From contig NC_087068.1 in NCBI RefSeq assembly GCF_963678635.1, positions 49,061,724 to 49,125,723 on the forward strand: 64,000 nucleotides of DNA. Direction: 5' to 3'. Positions 31,044 to 40,670 of the stretch are shown piece after piece. The notes below the pieces were generated by a model. That model was given only the letters and a program-made list of their open reading frames with translations. It searched no databases and had not been told where the DNA came from. The stretch's first letter is position 1; every line of letters begins with the position of its first letter. This DNA is from Symsagittifera roscoffensis. Lineage: Eukaryota; Xenacoelomorpha; Acoela; Convolutidae. The position numbers and the translations under genes were made by a program.

Positions 31044-31640
31044 TTGCTTCAATCGAGCGACTTGGAACCCGGCAGTAAACCTGCAGCAACCACCACTGGG
31101 ACATCACGTCTGATACTGGGAGACAGCATGGTCAGAGTACTATCGAATTTGAGGACCTCTTGGGTCACCACGGTGATGGCCTTCGGAGGCGCGACGATAG
31201 CCCAGTTATATCGAATGGTGGAACTAATGAATCCAGGGAGGATCCCCAATGTGATGATCCTGGTTGCAACGAATGACATCTCCAGAGGTTCGGATGAGCA
31301 GGAAGCACTATGGGAATCAATGATGGTGTGCTTGTTTACTACCCTCTGGCAGAAATTCAATTGCGCGGTACTGACCGTTTGCACTGTGCCTTGAATGCAA
31401 GAAGCTTGACAGTGGCAGGAAGAAGGCACAACGAAGGAGTCGTCAGGTGGAATAACATCTTGAGCAATCTCGCAAGTCGGAATGCCGGAAGAATGATCCT
31501 CATGGACATCGAACATGAGTTGAGAGCTATGGATCAGGCCAGACTGACCACGGACGGCATCCACTTCGATAATATCGAAGGACAGGCTTGGTTGAATCGA
31601 GTCTTCCAAGAACGGTTGGATGAACTAGAGGCGGAACTCT
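31044..31640 (+). pseudogene. SGNH/GDSL-type hydrolase domain, one frameshift
   Basis: Block I is SRLILGDSMVRVL (31103-31141), giving the GDS nucleophile serine. Block II corresponds to MAFGGATIAQL, block III to ILVATNDISRGSD (the ND pair near 31272), and block V to LTTDGIHFDNIEG (31544-31582), giving the catalytic Asp and His. The first three blocks are in frame 31044-31394, the last in frame 31310 onward; the shift is between about 31370 and 31400. The family contains esterases and lipases with a Ser-Asp-His triad and is known to occur in some retroelement proteins. All catalytic residues are present, so the single shift may be recent or an assembly error. Confidence 0.7.
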
Positions 31641-33385
31641 TTGACACAGGAGTGCTGAAGGAAGAAGGAACAACGAGTGACGCGGTGATTACCACCTTTG
31701 TGCCTCGTAGCCTGGAAACACGCTTGGGGACGGTCCCGGCCGTCACGAACTACAGACAACAGAGCTCCAGCGAACCAGGTCAAAAGACAGACGTACAGGA
31801 TCGATTGGGAGAAGCGCCGATGAGGAGGACCATCCATCCTAGGAGAAGAATAGGACCTGTGAACCCAATCGAAGAGACAGCCAGCACGTCTAGATCGGTC
31901 ACGAGATCGGAGACGACAAGTACCAGTCGAGAGGAGAGACGCCCGGGCAGAGGCTCGTTGATGTGGTCAAGACCCACACCATCTCCCTGGCATGTATACA
32001 AAGACGAACTAATGAAGCTGGATCTCCAGAGGGTAAGCTTCATCGAAGATGCAAGGAGGATGCTGAATGGAGCGACGCTATCCGTCAGCAGACTGTACTC
32101 GATAACCGGCGTAGACTGTTTGATAGCCGCTAGCATAAATTTCAGCTCCACGACGGCCTTGAGATTTGCTGACCTAGAGGGACTGCCCTCTAACAATACA
32201 GTAGGACCAGTGAATGCGAGACCATTGCAAGATGTGAGATTGAATCGTGATGAAGGGAATCGAGAAGAGAGACCTGGAAGATTTCTAGTGACAAGGGCGC
32301 CGATCGGACAACATGTGAAGATGTTCAGGCAAGTGAGCTCACCCCCAGGTCATGAAAAGGAAAGAATATACCCGAAACTAGTGAATCAAGATGGTGATGT
32401 CCAAAGATACGGCGGGTTGAAAGCGATAAAGAAAGATGAGAACATCTTCGCCGCCTATGAAAAAGCAGAAATGAGGAAGGCAAAGATCATGACAGTAGCG
32501 AATTCAGAGTTCGCGTATACCTCCAAGTCTCTGTTTTGGCCGGACGTTATAATGTTGGCAGCGGTCGATCTGGACCTACTGCAATCGGTATCTCTGGCTA
32601 TAGGGGTACAAAGGCAGACGGACATGAACCCAATTACGATCGTGTTTGCTGGCATCAATGACCGTCTACACAGTAGAGGTTTTCTGAGCAGACTCAGAGA
32701 TCCTACAACGGCGGAGAATGCTGTGTGGCCAGCGATAAAAGATATCCTTGAGTCGATGGGTGAAGTGTTGGATGCGACGAAGGAGGGGTCGTTCACCAAT
32801 AGGACACCGAGAGTAGTATTCGCGTTGTCTCCGGGGTATGCATATCTCCCGGATGGACTGAAATTCGTGTATGCGATTGTGACCTTGCTTTCGGAAAGAA
32901 AATATGATGTGATCATTTCAGCCCCAAATTGCATGATAGAGATGGAGAACCTGAGGCCACTCAGGGCTGAACTACCTGCAGTGTGGTCAGATATATCGAA
33001 CGCGATGAGAGGATTCAAGGACCATGCGCTGCACATGTTAGTGTTGGACGAGGTGCTGGGGTTGGAACTGTCCAATTTCAGTCGACAACTCAAGCTTAAG
33101 CCGCGAATAGAGGACGACCATCGAGTGATCGTAGCGATGTCCAACGACTTATCGTTCCGAGCAATGGAAGTGACAGGTGAAAACACGAGAAGGAAAAATT
33201 CACTGGAGACTAGAGCTCATTTGGAGGCGATGGTTTTGAGAACCAAGCCGGAAGCCAACCGGTGGCTACACCTAAATCCTCGAGTAGCGGCATTGGGTGC
33301 AGATGCTTTTGAGCAAAGCCCTATGATGATCACGAAGATCCATGCCTACTTGTTAAAGGAGGTGAACCTGGCGGAAAATGCCTGA
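31641..33385 (+). CDS. accessory polyprotein segment 1, downstream of SGNH
   Basis: Continuation of the SGNH frame (open from 31310). First a basic, Ser/Thr/Arg-rich linker (RRTIHPRRRIGPVNPIEETA), then from about 32400 an alpha/beta-looking domain: AKIMTVANSEFAYTSKSLFW, ITIVFAGINDRLHSRGFL, RVVFALSPGYAYLPDGL, KYDVIISAPN, HMLVLDEVLGLEL. The GIND stretch and the strand order faintly recall a second, altered SGNH-like fold, but I would not press it. Ends at TGA 33383-33385, after which the same frame goes on open. Not recognised otherwise. Confidence 0.5.
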
Positions 33386-34678
33386 GAAAAGACCGCTGAA
33401 TTTGTAAACAGAATATGTCAGATTACCCTGGAAACCTTCTGGACCCAGGAAGTGAAGGGACAGGAAGGCTTTGAACGGACAGACAGCATGCTGGAAGGGT
33501 TGGGAGCCGGATGGACCGCGTCCTTCTTGGTAAAAGTCTACCCGAAAGTATCTCATTACTTGATAAAGGAATTCCTCCAAGCAGTAGTGGAAGTGTCAAT
33601 AGTGGAACTACTAGCCTTGTTCGTGACGTTTGGAGCAGAGAGTTTCGTGAAAGGACCGGCGATGCTGCTCACCGAAGGAATCCAGAACCTGCGGTTAGAT
33701 GGACTTCTAACACTGATTGCGATTACCCACGGAAACTTGGGACGACTAATGAAATTGACACGTTGTCCAGAGCAGATGAGAGAGAGAATGATGAATTTGG
33801 ATATGAAGAAATCCACGGACTCGTGGAACAAGATAAGAGACCTGAGACACACTCTTATCCAATATCTCTTACTACAAAATCGCTTTGGAACGGGAGAAGA
33901 CGAGACTATCGAAAGAGAAGAAGATGTTAGACGACATGTTGGGGGCATGCCCCTGTTAACCGATCTGAGCTTGGCTATGAGAACCGATCCCTTAGCATTG
34001 ATCAGAGGAGCCACGGAGTTTGTGACAGTGATATATGGACCAGCAGTCACGTTTGCGTTCCCTGACGTTAAGGTGGAGGCGTATAGGAGGTCGGTGCTGC
34101 ACCTGAACCTCATATCAGCAGTGGACGGTAGTGCACTGAACTGGTGTGAGCAGCACACATTGCGGGAGCTCATGAGTAAAGATCTGTTATTTGCGAAAAT
34201 ATCAGAGCCAGAGATGACAGTCATCAATTTTGACGATCACTTCCGTGATCGCATGGGAGAAGTAGAAAGAGGACACATCGAAGTGTTTCCGAAGCTTTGG
34301 AATCTGAGACCCTATGATAAAACGAATGGTGAGATAACCAGAGTGCCTCGTCTCACTGCAGCATATCATAAGGTGAGAGAAGAGACGAAAGACTGGGGTG
34401 GTTACGAGAAGCTGCCGGAGGCAATCCGTGAATTCCCTCTGATAAGAAGGATGTTGCTCGGAGCAGTCTCCGTGGTACAAATTCCTAGGTTGAGAGCATT
34501 CGAAACCAATGAAAGGAGAATAGGGAATTTCGTAGCAACGATGGATACATACTTTGTTGGAAGAAATGCCGCTGTGTTACAGTACACACGATTTGCCTAT
34601 ACGGATCAAGCGACGAGAAGGCGAATAAGCATCGCCGCGACTCCCAAGCCTGGAAGATTTGATGAGGAATGGGCGTGA
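33386..34678 (+). CDS. accessory polyprotein segment 2
   Basis: Same phase as segment 1, separated only by TGA. 430 codons, starting EKTAEFVNRICQ and including WTASFLVKVYPKVSHYLI, a hydrophobic stretch VVEVSIVELLALFVTFGAES (about 33580-33640; could be a buried helix or membrane-associated), PLLTDLSLAMRTDPLALIRG and RIGNFVATMDTYFVGRNA. Mostly helical in appearance. It has no good ATG in the first 100 nt, which argues that it was joined to segment 1. Ends at TGA 34676-34678. No family recognised. Confidence 0.5.
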   Translation, partial: EKTAEFVNRICQITLETFWTQEVKGQEGFERTDSMLEGLGAGWTASFLVKVYPKVSHYLIKEFLQAVVEVSIVELLALFVTFGAESFVKGPAMLLTEGIQNLRLDGLLTLIAITHGNLGRLMKLTRCPEQMRERMMNLDMKKSTDSWNKIRDLRHTLIQYLLLQNRFGTGEDETIEREEDVRRHVGGMPLLTDLSLAMRTDPLALIRGATEFVTVIYGPAVTFAFPDVKVEAYRRSVLHLNLISAVDGSALNWCEQHTLRELMSKDLLFAKISEPEMTVINFDDHFRDRMGEVERGHIEVFPKLWNLRPYDKTNGEITRVPRLTAAYHKVREETKDWGGYEKLPEAIREFPLIRRMLLGAVSVVQIPRLRAFETNERRIGNFVATMDTYFVGRNAAVLQYTRFAYTDQATRRRISIAATPKPGRFDEEWA

Positions 34679-36661
34679 TTAGGCTTAGCGCCTATGAAGA
34701 TGAGAGGCAGGACCGAACTGCCTGAGGTCTGCTTGATCCTGACTAGTGTGAAACCGGAGTTGACGGTAGTAGGAACGCTGCGAACGAGAACCTTCATAGC
34801 ATCCTTCGGCTGCGAGGAAATCAAAGTGGTCCATGGAGAAGAGGAAGATAGATCGGCCGGTACATTGATCATACCGAAGTTTCCGGAAGGAACCGACATT
34901 GATAAACAAGGACCCTCGAGCTCAAAGAAAGATATGTCAGAAGGAGATGACGGACAGGGAGGAAGCCGTCAAACCGAAGAACCCATGCAACAAGATGCAA
35001 GTCAAGCTGGTGGGGAAGACGACAGGGCATCGACAGGAGGAGTGTCCAGCCTGGATTTCAATATCTTCAGTGATCTTGAGAACAACGCGGATACGGTGGA
35101 CACGACTGAGCCAGCGGATGAAGGCATTTCGACACTGGAGCCTCCGTCAGCCTTTATGGAAATGAAACGGAATTTGCCGGAGAGTAGCTCTCCTAGCAAT
35201 TCAAGAAATAACGAACAAAGACTCCTCATGGAATCGCCTAGAAGAAGAAGAATAGAGGGCTCAGCCAGAGTACCTTTCTTGGGAACGTTGCCCGAAGAAG
35301 AATGGGAAGTACATCACCGAGACCATGAGAATAGGACGGGATGTAAATTGGACAGAGTGGCGTTCATGGAAGAAGTCTGGACAGTAGTTCAGAGCTATGG
35401 GACCCAGTCCATTCTGAAAACAGGTCTCAACCGACCCTTGATGCGGGAAGTCCTTGAAAAGCTTGATGAGTGTGAAGGGAGATTGAGTGAGTTGTTGATT
35501 GACTCAGCCACTGATGAAAGTGAAGCGAATTCTCCCATCAAGATGACACCGCAGGACAATAAAGGAGAGGTGGTGTATCTGTCAAGAACCAGGAGAGGAA
35601 TGATGCGATCGAAATTGGTGATTGATAAGATCAACGCGATGAAAATGAAGTTAGGCAGCAGAGTGATGCCGAGGAGAGTAGGAAAGACGAAGGTGGATTC
35701 GGAGATATCGATGGAAGCTGTCAATTCAGCGAAAAGGAAACGAGTCGAAGAGGTCATGGATTTGGGACAAGGTGATCATCAATTGCCTGGCACAGATAAA
35801 ATGTTGACTGATATAGCGATGGTGCCACCCATTCTCATGGCGGGAATAGGGTCAACAGGTTATAAATCCAAAAGGAGTGACCGCACTCTAACTGGAGCAA
35901 CCTTAGAAATGGAAATACTCAGCCAATGTGGAGAGAGCACAATGAAAGACTTTAAGCCATCTCCCACGAATCACGGAAAGGGAAATGTCGCAGGACAACT
36001 AGTACCAGTAGAATACAACCGACTGACAGTATCGGAGGCTGTGTCGATAGATGAACCCGCCGGTGGATACATGGAAATGTTGGAGTACCGAAACTCGGCT
36101 AGAGGGTATGTGATGGCTCTGGAAGACAAGAGTGCCATGGAGGGTTATCTGGAGACAATGTTGCAAGGCACCACCCTCAAGCAGAAGGCGTACGGGGCTT
36201 TAGCGTCGTCTGAGATACCGTCAGAAACGATGGAGCAGTTGGTGAGCCTTCCATGGAAAGTAGTGGTGTTACGGTACTTCGAAGAAGAGATGAGGACAGC
36301 GCCAAGAATACACGCTCTCATGACAAACCTGAGGGATCTGATAGTCCAAGAGGGAGCAACAGTAGCGTGTGCGAAGCGGAGAGACGCTCTCTATTTCATT
36401 CGATTCATGATGGAGCAGATTTCAGTACCTGCATTGAACACTTGTGTCAAGATGCTGAGGGAGGGCGATGAGCGAGCGAAGGCCTTACTCTTGCTAGCAC
36501 TGCTGGATATGCAGCAAAGCAAACCGATGAGGGTGAATATGAAAGAACCCGAGGAGTTAGAGCCCATGAGAAATATAGACGAAATCGGGATATTCTCAAA
36601 CAAGGAGCTGAGACTCACTAAAGAATCTATGGGGGCACTGCCAAAATCCAGTGAATACTGA
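34679..36661 (+). CDS. accessory polyprotein segment 3
   Basis: Still in the same phase. An ATG lies 15 nt after the TGA (34694), so reinitiation is possible. 655 codons: a short ordered start (ELPEVCLILTSVKPELTVVG), an acidic disordered region (about 34920-35200, rich in Asp, Glu, Ser, Gln), a basic patch MESPRRRRIEG, a helical part, PRRVGKTKVDS with a later KRKRVEEVMD (possible nuclear localisation signal), and a final helical region with MEQLVSLPWKVVVLRYFEEE. Ends at TGA 36659-36661. No recognised domain; length and low-complexity parts fit a polyprotein module. Confidence 0.5.
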   Translation, partial: LGLAPMKMRGRTELPEVCLILTSVKPELTVVGTLRTRTFIASFGCEEIKVVHGEEEDRSAGTLIIPKFPEGTDIDKQGPSSSKKDMSEGDDGQGGSRQTEEPMQQDASQAGGEDDRASTGGVSSLDFNIFSDLENNADTVDTTEPADEGISTLEPPSAFMEMKRNLPESSSPSNSRNNEQRLLMESPRRRRIEGSARVPFLGTLPEEEWEVHHRDHENRTGCKLDRVAFMEEVWTVVQSYGTQSILKTGLNRPLMREVLEKLDECEGRLSELLIDSATDESEANSPIKMTPQDNKGEVVYLSRTRRGMMRSKLVIDKINAMKMKLGSRVMPRRVGKTKVDSEISMEAVNSAKRKRVEEVMDLGQGDHQLPGTDKMLTDIAMVPPILMAGIGSTGYKSKRSDRTLTGATLEMEILSQCGESTMKDFKPSPTNHGKGNVAGQLVPVEYNRLTVSEAVSIDEPAGGYMEMLEYRNSARGYVMALEDKSAMEGYLETMLQGTTLKQKAYGALASSEIPSETMEQLVSLPWKVVVLRYFEEEMRTAPRIHALMTNLRDLIVQEGATVACAKRRDALYFIRFMMEQISVPALNTCVKMLREGDERAKALLLLALLDMQQSKPMRVNMKEPEELEPMRNIDEIGIFSNKELRLTKESMGALPKSSEY

Positions 36662-37426
36662 GGACCGATCAAGAAGAAGTCGTACAGCTACGTATCCGGA
36701 ATCAAAGGGATAGCGTACAACCCTTTCCTGAGTGAAGACATACGCGATTGCTTCTTTGATTACGAACAGGCAGTGTTACTAAGATTCTGGACGTCGAGAA
36801 TTGTAACAATTAAGAGCGCTAATACTCCGCAGACCAAATTGGGACTGGTCTTGGAAAAAGTGGTGACTGCACCTTCCGTACCAAAATCCGACAGAAGAGT
36901 GCAGTTTGGGTTGGGATTCTCAGATGAATTACTGAGAACGAGCTTGATGGCAGTGTGGGATTTGATGAGGCCATCATGGTGTCCTAGTCCCAACGCTGAC
37001 TCGATATTACGGGCGACACAAGACGTGCAGAGGAAGCTGAATGCAGACTGTAACCTGCGTGACCTTAACATCATATATAATGTGATGATAACGGCCTCTA
37101 GGAGCAACAGAGAAGATAAAGTGGAGTTGCCTGGCTGGGGACCAGAAGACTGGGTCAAACCTGGTAGCTGTCTGGCGGAAGTCTGTGGACTGGAAGGTCA
37201 CGTATGTGGAAGTCTGGACTGTGTGAAGACCCTAGAGAAACTACACAAGCAATTGACGGTATTGTTTGGAAACGTCGTGATGAAAGCAAGAACGGAAACG
37301 GAACTGATAGCGGATTGTCATGGAGGAACCGAGGTGAATCTAGTGACTGCACTAGGATTCTGCAGCATGTTCATTTCTTTAGAGTCACTATTGAATCTAG
37401 AACAGAGACATGAGATGGTCTATTGA
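36662..37426 (+). CDS. accessory polyprotein segment 4
   Basis: Same phase again, beginning GPIKKKSYSYVSGIKGIAYN with no ATG for about 280 nt, so a separate gene is unlikely unless it starts with GTG/TTG, which animals rarely use. 254 codons, Cys-containing in the second half (SCLAEVCGLEGHVCGSLDCV), helical before that. Ends at TGA 37424-37426. Function unknown. Confidence 0.5.
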   Translation, partial: GPIKKKSYSYVSGIKGIAYNPFLSEDIRDCFFDYEQAVLLRFWTSRIVTIKSANTPQTKLGLVLEKVVTAPSVPKSDRRVQFGLGFSDELLRTSLMAVWDLMRPSWCPSPNADSILRATQDVQRKLNADCNLRDLNIIYNVMITASRSNREDKVELPGWGPEDWVKPGSCLAEVCGLEGHVCGSLDCVKTLEKLHKQLTVLFGNVVMKARTETELIADCHGGTEVNLVTALGFCSMFISLESLLNLEQRHEMVY

Positions 37427-38480
37427 GACATGAGCCATCAGTGTAGAAGTGTTCCCAGGAGTTCTGCAAACCGAGCAGAAATACATAGGAAAATGGAGGG
37501 AAGCGATCGAGAAGGAAATGAACATCAGACACAGTGAGACTTATTGTAGACCATCAGGAGCACGATATTTGGTGGGCTCGACATTGGCTCCAATGTGCAA
37601 GAGCAGATACCCGGTACATTTTGTAGCTGTTGATGTAAAGAGTACGAGAACGATCGTGGATCAAGCCTTCTCAGTGCCAAAGTGTGTTAGACTAACGAGA
37701 ATGTCCGAGAAATCTTACGAGTTGCTATATAAGATGTTCTCAGCAGTTCCAGAGAGAACCAAGGAGGAGTGGGAATCGATACTGGGAAAGAAGTTCATGG
37801 GATACGTGAGTGGGAACTTCAGTGACTTTGAGAGACAGAAACAGAGAGGATCAACTGTTACAGATTACAATACGGTAGACAAGAATGATGAAGTCCACCG
37901 AGTAATGATGGAAGTGGAACCGTTACTGGAAGCTTCGGGAAAACGTAATTGGAGGAGCATCATGTTGACACATGACGAGTTTCCCTGCCACTGCTTGCTG
38001 CAGACCTGGTGGTATCCCAAGCGTAGTAATCTGGTGTTGATCTGGGACTCTGGAGAGCTGCTCTCCATGGGTTTACCAGACTCATCACAGCCCGTGGCAA
38101 TAGTGATAGAGGTAGTTATGATGACGATACAATGGCTGGAAGCTCATGTGAAAAAAAACAATAGACAGGAAGCACTAACGAAAGAACAAGTGCGGAAATT
38201 AGATTGTCTAAAAGGTTTAGATCTTTTTGAGACAATGTGCAAGATTCTAAACATTCCGATGGAAGTGAAGAAGATATGGGCAAGAAAACGATTGATGCCA
38301 TGGTTCAGAGCTAACATGACTGCATGGTTGTACGAATATGCTAAGAAGCATATGTCGAAGCACGGCAGAGTGTACAGTGAATATCAGCTGGAAATTAGAG
38401 CAGGAGCTTTCAAGCGAGCTCTCGTGACTCATCGGAATGAAGTGACCACCGCTGTGAAAAGGATTTTACAGGACAAGTGA
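37427..38480 (+). CDS. accessory polyprotein segment 5
   Basis: The meaningful frame changes here by one base: the open frame 37449-38480 follows segment 4 out of phase. It has 343 codons with ARYLVGSTLAPMCKSRYPVH, FVAVDVKSTRTIVDQAFSVP, a Cys/His/Trp-rich stretch HDEFPCHCLLQTWWYPKRS, NLVLIWDSGELLSMGLP and a basic helical end. VAVDVKSTRTIVDQ and VLIWDSGELLS look like beta strands of an alpha/beta enzyme, but no catalytic motif can be named. Ends at TGA 38478-38480. Confidence 0.5.
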
Positions 38481-38733
38481 ACGTAGTGGAAAAGAGAAGG
38501 CAGAGATGTTGAAGGAAGATTTGGAGAGAAATGTAACGTTGTGTCTCCACAACAGCTTCTGCAGGAACAGAGAATCTAACGTGGATCCCCTAATTTGTTG
38601 CAAACAGAGGGTAGAAGAGCAGAAGTGTTGGAGGACTGCTTCCAACAGCGTCAGAATAGCTAATGATGTGTTGCAAGACACAGAAACTGAAATTGCAGAG
38701 TCAGTATCACAGGAGGAAGAGATGGAACATTGA
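38481..38733 (+). CDS. accessory polyprotein segment 6 (C-terminal end)
   Basis: Frame 38482-38733, one phase off segment 5, with SERSGKEKAEMLKEDLERNV, three cysteines in CLHNSFC and ICCKQ, and a Glu-rich end EIAESVSQEEEMEH followed by TGA. The acidic end and the A-rich non-coding DNA after it suggest the natural C-terminus of the accessory block. Confidence 0.4.
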
Positions 38734-39542
38734 CGAATGGCCGAAAAACGAGATGCAAAAAGAGACGAAATTAGAAGAATTTAGAAGTTTTAGAACTTCT
38801 AAACGACGAAAAAAGAAGAAAACAAAGGAGTGATGAAGAAAAAGTTAAAACTCAGAATTGTTTTATGTGTGTGAAAAAACTCAAGTGAGGAACTAAGCAA
38901 CCAAGTTGTAATCGAAAACTGATACATTTAGTTGAGTTTTGAAATTGTGGCTTTTATAAATTTGCATTTTGATTTTCGTTAAATGGGTTTAGAGACACTT
39001 ACTTACTATTTATTTGGAAAGGCTTGAGTGAAAGAGTATATTTAAATATTCCAGCCTGCATGACTGTTTTTAATCAGCTAGGAGAACTGATCACTTTGTG
39101 GTGACATGAAAAGCTTGGGTAATCTCTCGAGAGGGAGGTTGTTTCATTGTTTTTTCTAACCACAGAGTTTCCTTTTTTTAATATTCAGGACAATAACAAG
39201 CAAGATTTCCGAAGGGAAGAAGCATAGTAGGATAATTTTAGCTTGTTGGTTGGCAGGACTGTCCTGCAAACCAACACCTTTTAAATCTAGGAGAAAAAGT
39301 TTTTAATCAGGGCATTGACATTGGAAGTCAGAAAAGATGTTTTTATCTTATGTCATATCCTCAATGTGCAGATTAATGAAAGAATTTGAAGGCTATAGTG
39401 ATGTAGTAAGATGCCATTTATATTCTGCAGTGAGTTGATATGACGCGGATAAGAGTAATTTCGTGCATTTTGTAAATTCTGTTCGATGTCACTGTGCCAA
39501 TTTTACGAGCATTGCGAGATTCAATGAGGACATTGACTGGAC
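38734..39542. other. 3' non-coding region after accessory block
   Basis: No frame longer than a few dozen codons and no known family. A-rich at the start, then AT-rich. It could be the element's 3' untranslated region. I found no match to the LTR/leader of the array here. Confidence 0.4.
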
Positions 39543-39572
39543 TGTCCGGGGAGTATGTGACATTCGACCAGA
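39543..39572 (+). other. GTCCGGGGAG motif next to a 17-bp copy of the left-junction sequence
   Basis: TGTCCGGGGAG (39543-39553), the fifth copy of that motif, is followed two bases later by TGTGACATTCGACCAGA (39556-39572). The same 17 bases stand at 5418-5434, exactly where LDDG-RT DNA meets gypsy DNA on the left. This pair may be a target-site duplication or recombination footprint around the composite insertion, though a chance match of this length in 64 kb cannot be excluded. Confidence 0.4.
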
Positions 39573-40439
39573 ATGGACAAAAATGCAAACGCAGCAAACT
39601 CGAGTTTTTTAGCAGCGAACCTTCCGAATTGGCGATTTTGAAGGAATAGGTGCGTTATTCGAACGATTGGACCAATCGGGAAGGCTGAAGGATTTGGAAA
39701 TTCCTAAATTTTAAAAATTCGAATTCATGACGTAACAATTCTAAGAAACGTCAAAAACGGCCATTTTGGAGAAAAAACCGAAACAAAACAACAACAACGA
39801 TAGTTGCGATAGCGATAACAACGAAAATTAAGATTGAGAAACAACAACAGATTGCAGGAATAGCAGAGACCGTTCCGAGTTGCAACTATTGTGTCGCTAC
39901 AATAGTTGCAAGGCCGTTGCGAACAACGGTGAAGGGTGGAAGACAGCCTTCCGGAAGAAGAATAAGAGTCTTATTTCCCCGGATTCAAGAATCCGGAGGG
40001 GTCTCGGGACAGGAACTTTTATTAACTTATATAAATTTTTAGCTTCCCCATTATGTCCTGAGTTGAATTTAATTAACATCTGAATTCATTTTGCTAGGAT
40101 GAGAAGCTAGGAGTTGGGGGAAAGGGTTGATCCATTTTCGATGGAGATGATGATTTTATCTACTGAACAAAAACAATAATAATTCAATAAGTAGTAGTAG
40201 CCCTGTTTTTAGGAGTGACCTCGTGGTCTGGGGATACCGAGACCCAGCCCTGAGCTCACTATTTCTGCATGTAATTAAGTTAATTTGAGTGTTTTGACCG
40301 AAGCCGAATGCAGTAACGTTTTTTGTCGACCCGATGTTAAAAAGACCACCGAAAGTACTGGCTTGGTAGAGACGGTTAAAAGCATGTAAAGTTCTGTTTA
40401 GACGTTGGACAGTCGTCTTAGGACTTAGTTTTATTTTCC
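39573..40439. other. non-coding segment with strong hairpins and a leader-type motif
   Basis: No gene. TTGCAACTATTGT (39880-39892) is repeated inverted at 39899-39911 with a 6-base loop. CCGTTG-CGAA-CAACGG follows at about 39914-39929, then CCGGATTC-AA-GAATCCGG (39979-39996). The last one overlaps AATCCGGAGGGGTC (39990-40003), the motif repeated in the array's leader. It may be a divergent LTR or leader of a related element, or the missing right terminus. Confidence 0.4.
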
Positions 40440-40670
40440 GTCGTATGCATCTTCCGGGCGAATGTTACATTTCTTGCCTCAAAAATGCAGGGAGATTCTC
40501 TAGGCGTTCAAACCTGAATGCCCTCAGAAAGCAGAGTTTATCTTTTACTCACATTCCGTCTGTTTTAGAACCACGACACCTCTACATGACCGATCAGAAG
40601 CGACCAGACAGTTTGACGCTCGTTACATGGGCTGTTGGTAGTTTTGTTGGAGTTTTGTGTTCTTATTGAA
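40440..40670 (+). pseudogene. C-terminal fragment of the LDDG-type RT element
   Basis: Open frame 40445-40669 reads CLKNAGRFSRRSNLNALRKQ, IPSVLEPRHLYMTDQKRPDS and LTLVTWAVG. This is the region that should follow TEDGWHSLL in the RT element at 3166-5433, whose copy ends at that point. The two parts are consecutive in the protein although 35 kb apart in the DNA, so the intervening DNA was most likely inserted. The remainder of the C-terminus after TWAVG is not recognisable. Confidence 0.65.

Noticed and set aside
31310-38480. Alternative genetic code with TGA as sense codon
   Set aside because: Other elements in the window are closed by TGA at expected ends (ORF1, protease, integrase), so a changed code is not supported.
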